Assembly (NCBI GenBank): GCA_934215475.1
Contig: CAKPZY010000022.1
Span: 1 to 30,685 of the forward strand
DNA: 30,685 bases
Reading direction: 5' to 3'
Source: an uncultured Ligilactobacillus sp.
GTDB lineage: Bacteria > Bacillota > Bacilli > Lactobacillales > Lactobacillaceae
Of the stretch, positions 1 through 7,367 are shown piece by piece (position 1 is the stretch's first letter; every line of letters begins with the position of its first letter). Position numbers and translations under genes: made by a program. The notes below the pieces were generated by a model. That model was not told where the DNA came from. It worked only from the letters and a program-made list of their open reading frames with translations, and searched no databases.

Positions 1-2
1 CA

Positions 3-179
3 GTAATGGCAACAGGTTTTGCGGATACTAAAACAGCACGGGCAATTAGTCCAAATGCAAAACTAATCAATCAAAATCCCTTTCTAATGGGTGGGATAGC
101 TGCTGAAATTATGCTTAAAACATTAAATAATGAAAAGATAGATCAAAAGAGAGTAATTGTGCCTGCTATAATTTCATAG
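3..179 (+). CDS. LacI-family transcriptional regulator, C-terminal fragment (cut by window edge)
   Basis: The window opens inside a gene read in frame from base 3 to a TAG at 177-179, leaving 58 codons. The visible residues run through GFADTKTARAISP, then NQNPFLMGGIAAEIML, and end in RVIVPAIIS. This matches the last part of the sugar-binding domain of LacI/PurR-type repressors: a GFDD-like strand, a 'T(V)xQ' strand, an 'MGxxAaexLl' helix and a terminal 'r+vlP..ii' strand. The DNA-binding part lies outside the window, so effector and target genes are unknown. A free-standing periplasmic sugar-binding protein shares this fold, but the pattern favours LacI. A hairpin follows about 50 bases downstream. 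Confidence 0.6.
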   Translation, partial: VMATGFADTKTARAISPNAKLINQNPFLMGGIAAEIMLKTLNNEKIDQKRVIVPAIIS

Positions 180-225
180 TCACATATATAACAAAATACT
201 ACGTCACCATATAGTCATAAAAAAG

Positions 226-269
226 CATCTCATAATTGTCAGCTTTATGTGTCTAACAATTGTGAGGTG
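226..269. terminator. Bidirectional terminator hairpin
   Basis: Arms 226-239 and 256-269 pair over 14 bases with two G-U pairs and a 16-base loop. On the minus strand the stem is followed by a run of six T, which suits termination of the B3/B4-domain gene. On the plus strand the T tract is weak, but the hairpin is the first one after the LacI-type gene, so it may serve both. Confidence 0.65.
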
Positions 270-353
270 TTTCATCATTCTGCAGTTTCTCCAATATTGA
301 AAATTAATGATTCTTCGTAAAAGAATAAAAATGTGTTTCTTTTGTTTTTCAAA

Positions 354-1049
354 TTAATCCTCTGAATCCAAAATTTTTCCCTTACCACCTAAATACTTGG
401 TAGTTATCTCAACCAACTCATTGCTCACTCTATTGAGATAATCATCTGACGTCGCCTCATTACCCTCTACAATGTAAAAAATGTCTTTCGAATCCGCTGT
501 GATCTTTGTTTTATTAACCTGTTTAACTTCCAAACGACAAATCACATCATTGTCACCGTCGACGTAACAATACTCTCCTGCTTTAACTTTCTTTGCCTTA
601 TGAGAACCAAGTGGAGCGTAATTTTCAGTACCATCAGTGATTTTTAATTGGACTTTTGCTCCACCAATTTTGTCAATATCGTGGGCGCCTAACGCCAATT
701 TTGTTTCAATCGAAATGAGGTTGTAAATATCGACGATAGGATCGATCTGAAATAAGTGGCCTTTATTTAACAAAAGCCGCAACAAACTCTCGCTGCTTGA
801 ACGGTTGTCGCGCCGCCTGATTTGAAGTTGCTCATGCAAGTGCCAAAATCCCTGTAAGATCTCATCTTGTTTATAATTTTCAGGATCCAAGCCTGCTAAA
901 ACCGCAGCACTTCGTTTTTTTAGAAGTTCTTTTAGTTCGGTAGGATATGTCGAATTGGCGACTCCGGATATTACTACTCCCCTAACTTTAAGTCCCCATT
1001 TTTTCACTGCTGGTTCAACAGTAAAGGAAAAATCATCAGTAACGCTCAT
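354..1049 (-). CDS. B3/B4 tRNA-binding domain protein (PheT B3/4-like)
   Basis: This 231-residue soluble protein resembles the free-standing B3/B4 domain proteins related to the editing module of the phenylalanyl-tRNA synthetase beta subunit. Visible family features are an N-terminal beta strand with VRGVVISGV, the central SLLRLLLNKGHLFQIDPIVD region and ISIETKLALGAHDIDKIGG, and a C-terminal YFVEG-like strand (IFYIVEGNEATS). In PheT this fold hydrolyses Tyr-tRNA(Phe); free-standing members are thought to act on tRNA or amino acids, but their substrate is not settled. The ATG at 1049 has an AGAGG motif about 9 bases upstream. The gene is the first one downstream of a T-box leader (1221-1497), which fits a tRNA-related role. 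Family assignment is fairly secure; function is open. Confidence 0.75.
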   Translation of the reverse strand: MSVTDDFSFTVEPAVKKWGLKVRGVVISGVANSTYPTELKELLKKRSAAVLAGLDPENYKQDEILQGFWHLHEQLQIRRRDNRSSSESLLRLLLNKGHLFQIDPIVDIYNLISIETKLALGAHDIDKIGGAKVQLKITDGTENYAPLGSHKAKKVKAGEYCYVDGDNDVICRLEVKQVNKTKITADSKDIFYIVEGNEATSDDYLNRVSNELVEITTKYLGGKGKILDSED

Positions 1050-1219
1050 ATCATCATCCTCTTCATAAAATTTTTCAAAAATAAATTACAGCGACAAATA
1101 ATTAACTTGGTCTCTATCCCCTGGTTCCTTCGAAACAAATTGGCAAATAAAATCCTAAAAAAAGGAAAAAATCTCGCCATTAAACACCATGGGTTATAGA
1201 TGAAAAATTTAATTGCAAA

Positions 1220-1255
1220 CAAAAAACGTCCTTGGTTTTTGCAACCCAAGGACGT
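1220..1255 (-). terminator. Intrinsic terminator of the T-box leader
   Basis: Arms 1226-1235 and 1246-1255 form a perfect 10-bp stem. On the minus strand the stem is followed by six T. Its 5' half (minus sense) is the same segment used by the T-box antiterminator, so the two folds exclude each other. Confidence 0.8.
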
Positions 1256-1497
1256 CTTGTGACGTGTTACAACCTTTATTTTCGCTCAGCTCTCACTAAG
1301 CAACTCAACGAGTACAGCAATATTTTGCTCAACTCAGACACTATAATGGGTATTTCTCCACGCTCATTTTACCTTTCGGCTCGGCAAGCGATCACTCCGA
1401 GACCATTTTCGCAAACTCTCTAACGTTCACTTCCACCAAAGTGTGAACTCTCTTGGGATAGATAACGCTCCACTACTCATCTCATCATCGTTTCGTT
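1221..1497 (-). promoter_or_regulatory. T-box leader (tRNA-sensing riboswitch) with non-canonical T-box bulge
   Basis: Read on the minus strand, the leader has the T-box parts in order. A Stem I 5' side carries the AGTA motif (1474-1477). It is followed by an AGAGAG bulge, then a distal hairpin. The 3' side carries GAA (1408-1410). The specifier right after GAA would be AAT (Asn); shifted by one it would be ATG (Met). The antiterminator is AAGG (1273-1276), a 7-base bulge TTGTAAC (1266-1272), and ACGTC (1261-1265) pairing with GACGT (1252-1256) and CCTT (1248-1251). The terminator 1226-1255 shares that last strand. Canonical bulges read TGGNACC, so this one departs at positions 2 and 6. The leader lies between a consensus promoter and the B3/B4 gene. 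The specifier call is uncertain. Confidence 0.75.
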
Positions 1498-1519
1498 ATG
1501 TAATTACAATTTATGGTGC

Positions 1520-1548
1520 ATTATAGTTAATAAGCTAACTAATGTCAA
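1520..1548 (-). promoter_or_regulatory. Consensus promoter of the T-box leader
   Basis: On the minus strand a perfect TTGACA (1543-1548) and a perfect TATAAT (1520-1525) are separated by exactly 17 bases. Transcription would start near 1513, just ahead of T-box Stem I. Confidence 0.8.
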
Positions 1549-1636
1549 TCAAAGCCTTAGATACGCATTTATTAGCTAAATGAAGTTTTGCCTAAAGTGC
1601 ATAAGTACCCACATTAACCGCATTTTTATAGTTTAG

Positions 1637-2914
1637 CTATATATCTTCTCTTATAATCGGCATTGACATACAGCGCGGGCCGCCCCGCCCACGGGATAAT
1701 TCACTGGAGCGCACTTCATGTACCAGTATCCCATGCCGTCTTAACAGTTCATTGGATACATAATTCCTGTCATAAGTCACGACCTCACCTGGAGCGATCG
1801 CCAGTGTATTGGAACCATCATTCCATTGCTCCCGGGGTGCTACCACCGGATCAGCATTACCTGTCGGAATTAGATCGAGTTCCGGTTGGTGCAGATTTTC
1901 TTTCAGCACTTGCAACAGATCAGTCCGATATTCACTGGCCAATCCCCCATCTGATCTTGGATGCAGGATCCACATATCGATCCTACCCCCTTCTAAAATT
2001 TCAGGATGGACCGTAAACTGAGCATGATTGATCATGGTAAAGACAGTATCTAAGTGCATCATGGCATGGTTATGCGGGATTTTGATACAAATGACCGTGT
2101 CATAACTTGATTTGGAAAATAGATTCTTCGCGATCTCTTCGATTGCATCAGCGGAGGTCCGTTGTGAGATCCCAATCGCCAAAACATGAGCGCTTAATAC
2201 CAATTCATCTCCGCCTTCCAGCCGCGCTCCAGGCTTTCGACTCCTCCAGATATGCACTCCCTGGTTCGCAAATCGAGGGTGGTACTTGATAACAAATTCC
2301 ATAAATAAAGACTCCCGCTGACGCGCAGCAAAAGTCATTCGATTGATTGAGAGCCCTTCTCCGATCGCAGCGACTGGATCACGTGTAAAGTAAAGATTTG
2401 GCAACGGGTCAAGTAAGAAGGGATAACCTACATCTTCTGAAAGCAAACGCAAATCTTGCGGTGCAATATCAATATCACTCTTTCTAATGCCTTCCATAAC
2501 AGTGGTGACCAGTTGTTGTGGTTCCATATTGAGCAAGTACTCTGCTAATGCATCGTGAGTCAGTCCACGACTAAAACCAGATTCCTGCAGCATTCGGGCG
2601 ATAAAATCTTTTTTTACCGCAAGATCGACTAAGACTTCAGCCACTAGCTTTTCCAAGTACAAAACTTCGATCCCACGTTCAGTTAATGTTTGCGCGAAAA
2701 AATCATGTTCTGCCTGCGCAATAGGTAAGTACGGGATATCATCAAATAACAAACGCGGCATCGTATTGGGTGTAAGATTTTCAATCTCCCTGCCTGGCCT
2801 TTTCAGAATGACGGCTTTAAGCTTACCAATTTCGGAAGTCACATGGATCGGACAAGTAAACCCGTAATTTTGTGGTTTGGTGATCTGTTTTGCCACTGTA
2901 TCAACTCCTGTCAT
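1637..2914 (-). CDS. arcA: Arginine deiminase
   Basis: ArcA hydrolyses arginine to citrulline and ammonia in the cytoplasm, the first step of the arginine deiminase pathway used for ATP and acid resistance. The 425-residue protein shows the family signatures: [12 protein letters not shown] near the N terminus, [22 protein letters not shown], and the C-terminal [11 protein letters not shown] with the catalytic cysteine. The usual length is about 410; the excess is at the N terminus, where some 20 residues precede the conserved PIHVTSEIG. The ATG at 2914 has AGGA 8 bases upstream. A GTG six codons later (2896) has a better AGGAG at the same spacing and may be the real start. No arcB, arcC or arcD is adjacent, so the pathway must be completed elsewhere. 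Confidence 0.95.
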   Translation of the reverse strand: MTGVDTVAKQITKPQNYGFTCPIHVTSEIGKLKAVILKRPGREIENLTPNTMPRLLFDDIPYLPIAQAEHDFFAQTLTERGIEVLYLEKLVAEVLVDLAVKKDFIARMLQESGFSRGLTHDALAEYLLNMEPQQLVTTVMEGIRKSDIDIAPQDLRLLSEDVGYPFLLDPLPNLYFTRDPVAAIGEGLSINRMTFAARQRESLFMEFVIKYHPRFANQGVHIWRSRKPGARLEGGDELVLSAHVLAIGISQRTSADAIEEIAKNLFSKSSYDTVICIKIPHNHAMMHLDTVFTMINHAQFTVHPEILEGGRIDMWILHPRSDGGLASEYRTDLLQVLKENLHQPELDLIPTGNADPVVAPREQWNDGSNTLAIAPGEVVTYDRNYVSNELLRRHGILVHEVRSSELSRGRGGPRCMSMPIIREDI

Positions 2915-2951
2915 TTGGCGTATCCTAATTATTCGGCACTATTTTAATATG

Positions 2952-2980
2952 AGTTTATGTTACCCGTTATCTCTTGTCAA
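2952..2980 (-). promoter_or_regulatory. Probable arcA promoter
   Basis: On the minus strand TTGACA (2975-2980) is followed after 17 bases by TAAACT (2952-2957), a weak -10 matching four of six positions. The start point would be about 30 bases ahead of arcA. A weak -10 behind a perfect -35 suits an activated or repressed promoter. Confidence 0.5.
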
Positions 2981-3065
2981 ATCTATGTATACCAATATTC
3001 AATAAATTAAAAATATCCATTTATAAAGATAAAGAAATAGCTCATTTTATGCATTTCTAGCCAGC

Positions 3066-3103
3066 CTTTTTTGAATAAATTTAACTTTTTTGAATATTTT
3101 TGA
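3066..3103. repeat. Tandem 19-bp AT-rich repeat upstream of arcA (possible regulator site)
   Basis: Two adjacent 19-mers, 3066-3084 and 3085-3103, share 16 of 19 bases; both contain CTTTTTTGAATA. A related ATTCAATAAATT lies nearer the promoter, around 2997. The TGAATAAATTTA-like core resembles ArgR ARG-box half-sites, and arginine-responsive control of arcA would make sense. The AT-rich background makes this a weak inference. Confidence 0.35.
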
Positions 3104-3161
3104 CATATTAAAATACCTCTTATTTTTTCTAATCTTTTCAAAAAATGCTGACTTTCATGAT

Positions 3162-3203
3162 AAAAAAAGATGCCGATCAACCATGATCAGTATCAAAGGC
3201 ATA
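3162..3203 (-). terminator. Terminator of the HAD phosphatase gene
   Basis: Minus-strand stem of ATGCC/GGCAT with an inner GATCA/TGATC helix and a left-side bulge, followed by seven T. It lies directly after the stop codon at 3215. Confidence 0.7.
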
Positions 3204-3214
3204 TCATTCAGCAC

Positions 3215-3856
3215 CTACCCTATTTTTTCAGCAAAATAATCATTAACATCTTCAAACCCGTTAAAGATCTTATTTGCCTTGCTCTGATCCATTTGATAAC
3301 CAGGATATTTTAAAGCCCATGTTTCTAAACCAGCTGCCTTGGCTGATCTTATCCCAACAGGGCTGTCCTCAAGTGCCACACATTCCTCCGGTTTTAAGCC
3401 AATATTTTGGACACTGGTCAAATAAATATCGGGTGCCGGTTTGTTTTTGGACACATCTTCTCCACTCAAGACTGCAGCAAAATAAGGTTCAAAGTGACAC
3501 TGCCTGATCATCTGCTTGATCAAAGTCCCATTTCCAGCCGACGCGAGCGTCACGATCTTCCCTGCTTTTTTTAAAGCTTTAAAAAAATCTGTGACATGAG
3601 GATGCACATAGTCCGGATAATAGATGGGATGGTCACTAAAATATTTTTTATATCTTGGCAACAAGTCTCCCCACAAAGAAGTATCAGGCACCATCATCTT
3701 CCAACCATCGGAAAATGATGCACCGATATATGGCTGCAAGTCCTTTACACCCGGCTGTAACCCGACAGATTTCAGAAATCCTAGCCTTGTTTGCTGGTAA
3801 AATTTTTCACTATCGACGATCACGCCATCCATATCAAATATAAACGCTTTTTTCAT
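3215..3856 (-). CDS. HAD-superfamily hydrolase, beta-phosphoglucomutase-like (subfamily IA)
   Basis: This 213-residue cytoplasmic protein is a haloacid dehalogenase-type phosphatase or phosphomutase. Motif I is FDMDGVIVDSE at residues 6-16, giving the nucleophilic and acid-base aspartates. Motif II is in TLASAG (about 103-108), motif III is the lysine of NKPAPDIY, and motif IV is the acidic LEDSPVG. The insert after motif I is the helical cap of subfamily IA. Close relatives include beta-phosphoglucomutases and sugar-phosphate phosphatases; the cap does not show me the substrate. The gene stands alone between arcA and nagB with its own terminator. The SD upstream of the ATG is poor (GGTGATGAAG). 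Confidence 0.85.
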   Translation of the reverse strand: MKKAFIFDMDGVIVDSEKFYQQTRLGFLKSVGLQPGVKDLQPYIGASFSDGWKMMVPDTSLWGDLLPRYKKYFSDHPIYYPDYVHPHVTDFFKALKKAGKIVTLASAGNGTLIKQMIRQCHFEPYFAAVLSGEDVSKNKPAPDIYLTSVQNIGLKPEECVALEDSPVGIRSAKAAGLETWALKYPGYQMDQSKANKIFNGFEDVNDYFAEKIG

Positions 3857-4043
3857 ATCTTCATCACCACAAAGTTTTCTACTTTTAAACCCTTATAACT
3901 ACAATTAAATTCACTGACAGACCGTACTTTCTCATCTTATTTTAGTTAGCGCATAAAAACAATAATTTTACTTTTTTACGGCTGGTTACACCTCTACCAA
4001 ATAAAAATTAATTTACTTGGTAAATTATATCTTGTTGAACGAC

Positions 4044-4080
4044 AAAAAAGCCCTCTCAGATTTTTAGTAGGGGACTTTTT
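4044..4080. terminator. Bidirectional terminator after nagB
   Basis: Arms 4049-4056 and 4069-4076 pair with one mismatch and one G-U. On the minus strand six T follow, ending nagB transcription. On the plus strand five T follow as well. Confidence 0.75.
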
Positions 4081-4092
4081 GCCAATATCTGC

Positions 4093-4803
4093 TTATTTCT
4101 GGGTGAGTTTGCTGGCTGCAGCCTCATCCAAGATCACAATTACGTCAGAATGATTTTGCAGAGCACTCGCCGGCATGTCTTCAGTAACGGGCCCATCGAT
4201 CATCTTAGCAACAGCGTCTGCCTTTTTTTCTCCATATGCTTCTAGAATGATTTTCTTTGACTTCATGATCGAACCAATTCCCATCGAGATAGCTTGCTTC
4301 GGTACATCCTCAATTTTATCAAAAAAACGTGAATTGGCTTTAATTGTTGATTTTGTCAAATCTACAATATGAGTGCCACCATCAAAAGGACTGCCAGGTT
4401 CATTGAAACCAATATGTCCATTTACACCGATCCCTAATAATTGGAGATCGATTGGATAGTCAGCGATCAATTTGTCATAACGCTTGATTTCGGCAGCAGT
4501 ATCTTTAGCCATGCCGTTTGGCAAGTAAGAGCGCTTAAATGGTTTCTTCGAAAATAGATTTTTGTTCATAAAGTACCGGTAACTTTGCTCATTGTCAGGA
4601 CTGATCCCCTTGTATTCATCAAGGTTAATGGAAATAGAATCAGAGAAATCTAAGTCACTTTTGGCGATCCTCGCGTAAGTTGTTAATGGTGTTGAGCCAG
4701 TGGCCAAGCCAAATACTTTTGCACCATTTTCCAGTGCCTGGGCAAATACCTTGTAACCTTCGACCCCTGCCTCTTCGGGGCTTTTGGCAATAATAACTTT
4801 CAT
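4093..4803 (-). CDS. nagB: Glucosamine-6-phosphate deaminase
   Basis: NagB converts glucosamine 6-phosphate to fructose 6-phosphate and ammonia, feeding amino sugars into glycolysis. The 236-residue length is typical of the short Firmicutes form. Visible motifs are the phosphate-binding LATGSTPL (about 33-40), NLDEYKG with the catalytic aspartate (about 61-67), and [17 protein letters not shown] (about 124-140) with the active-site histidine and glutamate. The ATG has GGAGG eight bases or so upstream. Two dre operators surround the -10 box, so expression should be repressed by a GntR-type NagR until glucosamine-6-P or GlcNAc-6-P accumulates. glmS, the opposing biosynthetic enzyme, is encoded next to it. 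Confidence 0.96.
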   Translation of the reverse strand: MKVIIAKSPEEAGVEGYKVFAQALENGAKVFGLATGSTPLTTYARIAKSDLDFSDSISINLDEYKGISPDNEQSYRYFMNKNLFSKKPFKRSYLPNGMAKDTAAEIKRYDKLIADYPIDLQLLGIGVNGHIGFNEPGSPFDGGTHIVDLTKSTIKANSRFFDKIEDVPKQAISMGIGSIMKSKKIILEAYGEKKADAVAKMIDGPVTEDMPASALQNHSDVIVILDEAAASKLTQK

Positions 4804-4830
4804 CTTTCCAGCCTCCGTTTATGCTTCTTA

Positions 4831-4864
4831 TTGGTATAGTCCAATTATAATTGATATAGACCAA
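4831..4864. promoter_or_regulatory. Two NagR/DasR-type (dre) operators upstream of nagB
   Basis: TTGGTATAGTCCAA (4831-4844) and TTGATATAGACCAA (4851-4864) are each one base off the TGGTCTATACCA-type palindrome of GntR/NagR regulators. They are exactly 20 bp apart, about two helical turns, which suits cooperative binding to one face. They lie on both sides of the nagB -10 box. Confidence 0.8.
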
Positions 4865-4872
4865 TAATGCAA
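4844..4872 (-). promoter_or_regulatory. nagB promoter
   Basis: On the minus strand a perfect TATAAT (4844-4849) sits between the two dre sites. A weak -35 TTGCAT (4867-4872) lies 17 bases upstream. Repressor bound to either operator would cover the promoter. Confidence 0.65.
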
Positions 4873-4927
4873 GCCTTCGAATGAAATTATCTCGCCAAAA
4901 GTACCAAAAAATCTCTTGTTAGCAAAC

Positions 4928-4978
4928 TGAAGTGCCCCAAAGTTATCAGATACAAATCTGCTAACCAGGGACACTTCA
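4928..4978. repeat. 51-bp imperfect palindrome resembling fused IS3/IS150-type ends (mini-element)
   Basis: The element starts TGAAGTGCCCCAAAGTTA and ends with the near complement, closing on GGGACACTTCA. The arms pair nearly throughout: TGAAGTG, CCC, GTTA and CAGA against TCTG, TAAC, GGG and CACTTCA, with matched single mismatches and a six-base loop. The outer TG...CA and the CCCCAAAGTTA pattern recall IS150-group terminal repeats, so this may be an internally deleted element. No clear target duplication is visible (AAC left, TTA right). It could also be a plain intergenic hairpin ending glmS transcription, but no T run follows immediately. Confidence 0.5.
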
Positions 4979-5139
4979 TTAGATAGTTATAGCTGTTGAT
5001 GATATTAATACGCTAATGTTCTTTACAATCTTGATATGCCAGAAACAAATTCAACACCTAAATTGTCAATTCATATAGAGTGATGTACTCTGTAATTCTT
5101 AAATGTTTCCGCCTGAATCCACTAAATCAAAATATTCTC

Positions 5140-6957
5140 TTATTCTACAGTCACGCTTTTTGCTAAATTCCTCGGTTTGTCCACATCATAACCACGTTCT
5201 TTACTTGTATAATAGGCCAACAATTGCGCTGGAATGATCGCCACTAAAGGCGTGAGCAATTGATGAACTTCTGGTAAAACGATCTGGTCCGTCGGTTGTG
5301 CCAATTGTTCTGCTACTATATTTATCACACTCGCACCTCTCGCTTCAACCTCTTGGACATTGCTTCTAGTATGCTCTGCTGTCTTCTGGTCAGTAATGAT
5401 CGCGATAACCGGTGTGTTTTCTTCGATCAACGAAATTGTGCCGTGTTTTAATTCACCAGCAGCAAAACCTTCTGTTTGCACGTAGGAAACTTCTTTCAAT
5501 TTCAAGGCCGCCTCGATTGCTGTCTGATAATCAATACCACGCCCAATATAAAAGGCGTTTCTAGTCGTAGCGAGGTATTTAGCTGCTAAATCCTCGATCA
5601 GGTCCTTTTGATCGACCATAGCTTGAATAGCATTAGCAACTTTGGTTAGCTCTGTACCCAGTTTGAAAGATTTCGCATATTCAGTTTTCTTGTGCAAACC
5701 TAAACCCTTGGCCAAGATGGATTCTGCCGTCATCTGAGCGGTATATGCTTTGGTAGAAGCTACAGCAATTTCTGGCCCAGCATTTAGCAACATGGTAAAT
5801 GTGGCTTCCCGCGATAAAGTTGAATTAGGAACGTTGGTAACCGTCAAGCTTTGGTAACCCCATTGGTTGACCTTATCTAAAACTTCTCGACTGTCAGCAG
5901 TTTCGCCGCTTTGAGTCAGGAAAATGAAGAAAGGTTTGTCAGACAATAATGGCGGATTATAGCCAAATTCTGAAGCAATATGGACTTCTGTCGGCACTCC
6001 GGCAACTTTTTCAAATAAATCTTTACCGACCAGACCGGCGTGATAACTGGTTCCAGCTGCAACAATATATAAACGGTCAGCTCCGTCCAGCGCTCTCAAT
6101 AAATCCTTATCAATTTTCACGGATCCATCTTGCCCCAGATATGTCTGCTGAAGCCGCCGAATAACAGCAGGCTGCTCATCGATCTCTTTTTGCATGAAAA
6201 ATTCATACGCCCCTTTTTCTGAGGCACTGGCATCATCATCCACGTGAAACTGATGCCGCTTGACACTGTTTCCAAATTTATCTTCAATAACAACCTTTTG
6301 CGGTGTAATTGTTACCACATCACCATCGGTCAATTCGATAAAATCATGGGTCTCTGCCAACATAGCCATCGAGTCACTGCAAACAACATTGAAATCGTCG
6401 CCGACTCCGATCAACAACGGGCTCTTTTTTTTGGCGACAAATAATGTATCTGGTTCTTCTTTGTCCATCAACAAAAAAGCATAGGAAGATGAGTCATCTA
6501 TCAAACTCAAAACGTGGGTAAAAGCCTCTTTCGTTGCCATTCCTTGGTCAGCGAAATGTGAAACCAATTGAACGACAACTTCAGTGTCAGTATCACTCAC
6601 AAACTTTGTACCGGTTAAGTAATCCTTTTTTAGCTGACTGAAATTACTGATCATCCCGTTATGTACCAGATAAAAACGGCCATCAGCAGAAACTTGCGGA
6701 TGTGCATTGTTTTGACTTGGTTCACCGTGAGTTGCCCACCGTGTATGACCGATCCCAGTTGTTCCCTTAACGGCTGGTCCAACTTCAGCGCATAAATCTG
6801 CAATGCGGCCATTTTCCTTAACTAAATATCCATTGCCTTTTTGATCATTAACGTAAATACCTGCTGAATCATAACCGCGGTATTCCAACTTTTTCAGACC
6901 ATTCAGCAAAATATCGGTTGCATTTTCTTTACCAGTAACTCCAACTATTCCACACAT
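5140..6957 (-). CDS. glmS: Glutamine--fructose-6-phosphate aminotransferase (isomerizing)
   Basis: GlmS makes glucosamine 6-phosphate from fructose 6-phosphate and glutamine, the first committed step to UDP-GlcNAc and peptidoglycan. The 605-residue protein begins MCGIVG, with the N-terminal nucleophile cysteine of the glutaminase domain. GHTRWATHG and the HNGMI segment belong to the same domain. Two SIS sugar-isomerase domains follow (about 285-420 and 455-595) with TSYHAG, TQSGETADS, and EVSYVQTEGFAAGELKHG. It ends DKPRNLAKSVTVE as GlmS does. The ATG has GGGAG six bases upstream. No glmS ribozyme signature is seen upstream; instead there are dre-like half sites. Confidence 0.97.
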   Translation of the reverse strand: MCGIVGVTGKENATDILLNGLKKLEYRGYDSAGIYVNDQKGNGYLVKENGRIADLCAEVGPAVKGTTGIGHTRWATHGEPSQNNAHPQVSADGRFYLVHNGMISNFSQLKKDYLTGTKFVSDTDTEVVVQLVSHFADQGMATKEAFTHVLSLIDDSSSYAFLLMDKEEPDTLFVAKKKSPLLIGVGDDFNVVCSDSMAMLAETHDFIELTDGDVVTITPQKVVIEDKFGNSVKRHQFHVDDDASASEKGAYEFFMQKEIDEQPAVIRRLQQTYLGQDGSVKIDKDLLRALDGADRLYIVAAGTSYHAGLVGKDLFEKVAGVPTEVHIASEFGYNPPLLSDKPFFIFLTQSGETADSREVLDKVNQWGYQSLTVTNVPNSTLSREATFTMLLNAGPEIAVASTKAYTAQMTAESILAKGLGLHKKTEYAKSFKLGTELTKVANAIQAMVDQKDLIEDLAAKYLATTRNAFYIGRGIDYQTAIEAALKLKEVSYVQTEGFAAGELKHGTISLIEENTPVIAIITDQKTAEHTRSNVQEVEARGASVINIVAEQLAQPTDQIVLPEVHQLLTPLVAIIPAQLLAYYTSKERGYDVDKPRNLAKSVTVE

Positions 6958-7009
6958 AATAAGACTCCCTTACCTAAACTTTTTAATATACCTCTGACAT
7001 TATTCATTA

Positions 7010-7023
7010 TTGGTATAGATGTA
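7010..7023. promoter_or_regulatory. Degenerate dre-like site in the glmS leader
   Basis: TTGGTATAGATGTA keeps the left half and centre of the dre palindrome found twice at nagB but has lost the right half. It lies about 30 bases downstream of the predicted glmS start point. A second half-site, TTGGTCT, is at 7097-7103, upstream of the -35 box. Weak NagR control of glmS is possible. Confidence 0.4.
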
Positions 7024-7053
7024 TTTGCTATCTTTTTAACATTTGCAATGCTT

Positions 7054-7082
7054 AAGATACAACATTGTAATAATATTGTCAA
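7054..7082 (-). promoter_or_regulatory. Probable glmS promoter
   Basis: On the minus strand TTGACA (7077-7082) is followed after 17 bases by TATCTT (7054-7059). The leader would be about 90 bases. Between this promoter and the adhE terminator (7083-7288) I see only AT-rich sequence apart from the dre half-site at 7097. Confidence 0.55.
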
Positions 7083-7288
7083 CCTTTTTAAATATATTGG
7101 TCTGCATATATTCCAAAAACGATTAAGATACTGTAATAATCACTTGCATTAAAAAGTTGGTCAGTTCAAACTGCACTGCTGCTTACTCATTTTTAATAGA
7201 TATCTGCTCATTGTGGAACTTTTTTGCACTTCTTTTACTTTCATGATCAAAATGCAGATCAGTTTGCCGCTCAACGATCTAATGACGC

Positions 7289-7331
7289 AAAAAGACCCTG
7301 AACTGTTCTTTTAACAGTTCAAGGTCTTTTT
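7289..7331. terminator. Strong bidirectional terminator after adhE
   Basis: AAAAAGACC plus TGAACTGTT (7289-7307) pair with AACAGTTCA plus GGTCTTTTT (7313-7331), with one mismatch and a five-base loop. Both strands get a T run. It ends adhE transcription on the minus strand. Confidence 0.85.
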
Positions 7332-7367
7332 GATAATATCTAGAGCAATTTTTGAAACAATTATTTT

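Noticed and set aside
1046..1249. Open frame of 67 codons on the minus strand between the T-box and the B3/B4 gene
   Set aside because: It begins inside the T-box terminator hairpin, has no ribosome site, overlaps the next gene start and its composition is not protein-like.
1232..1423. Open frame of 63 codons on the plus strand
   Set aside because: It lies antisense to the T-box RNA and has no ribosome site; the RNA structure explains the region.
6958..7367. glmS ribozyme upstream of glmS
   Set aside because: I looked for the conserved ribozyme core on the minus strand and found none; the space holds a promoter and dre-like half-sites.
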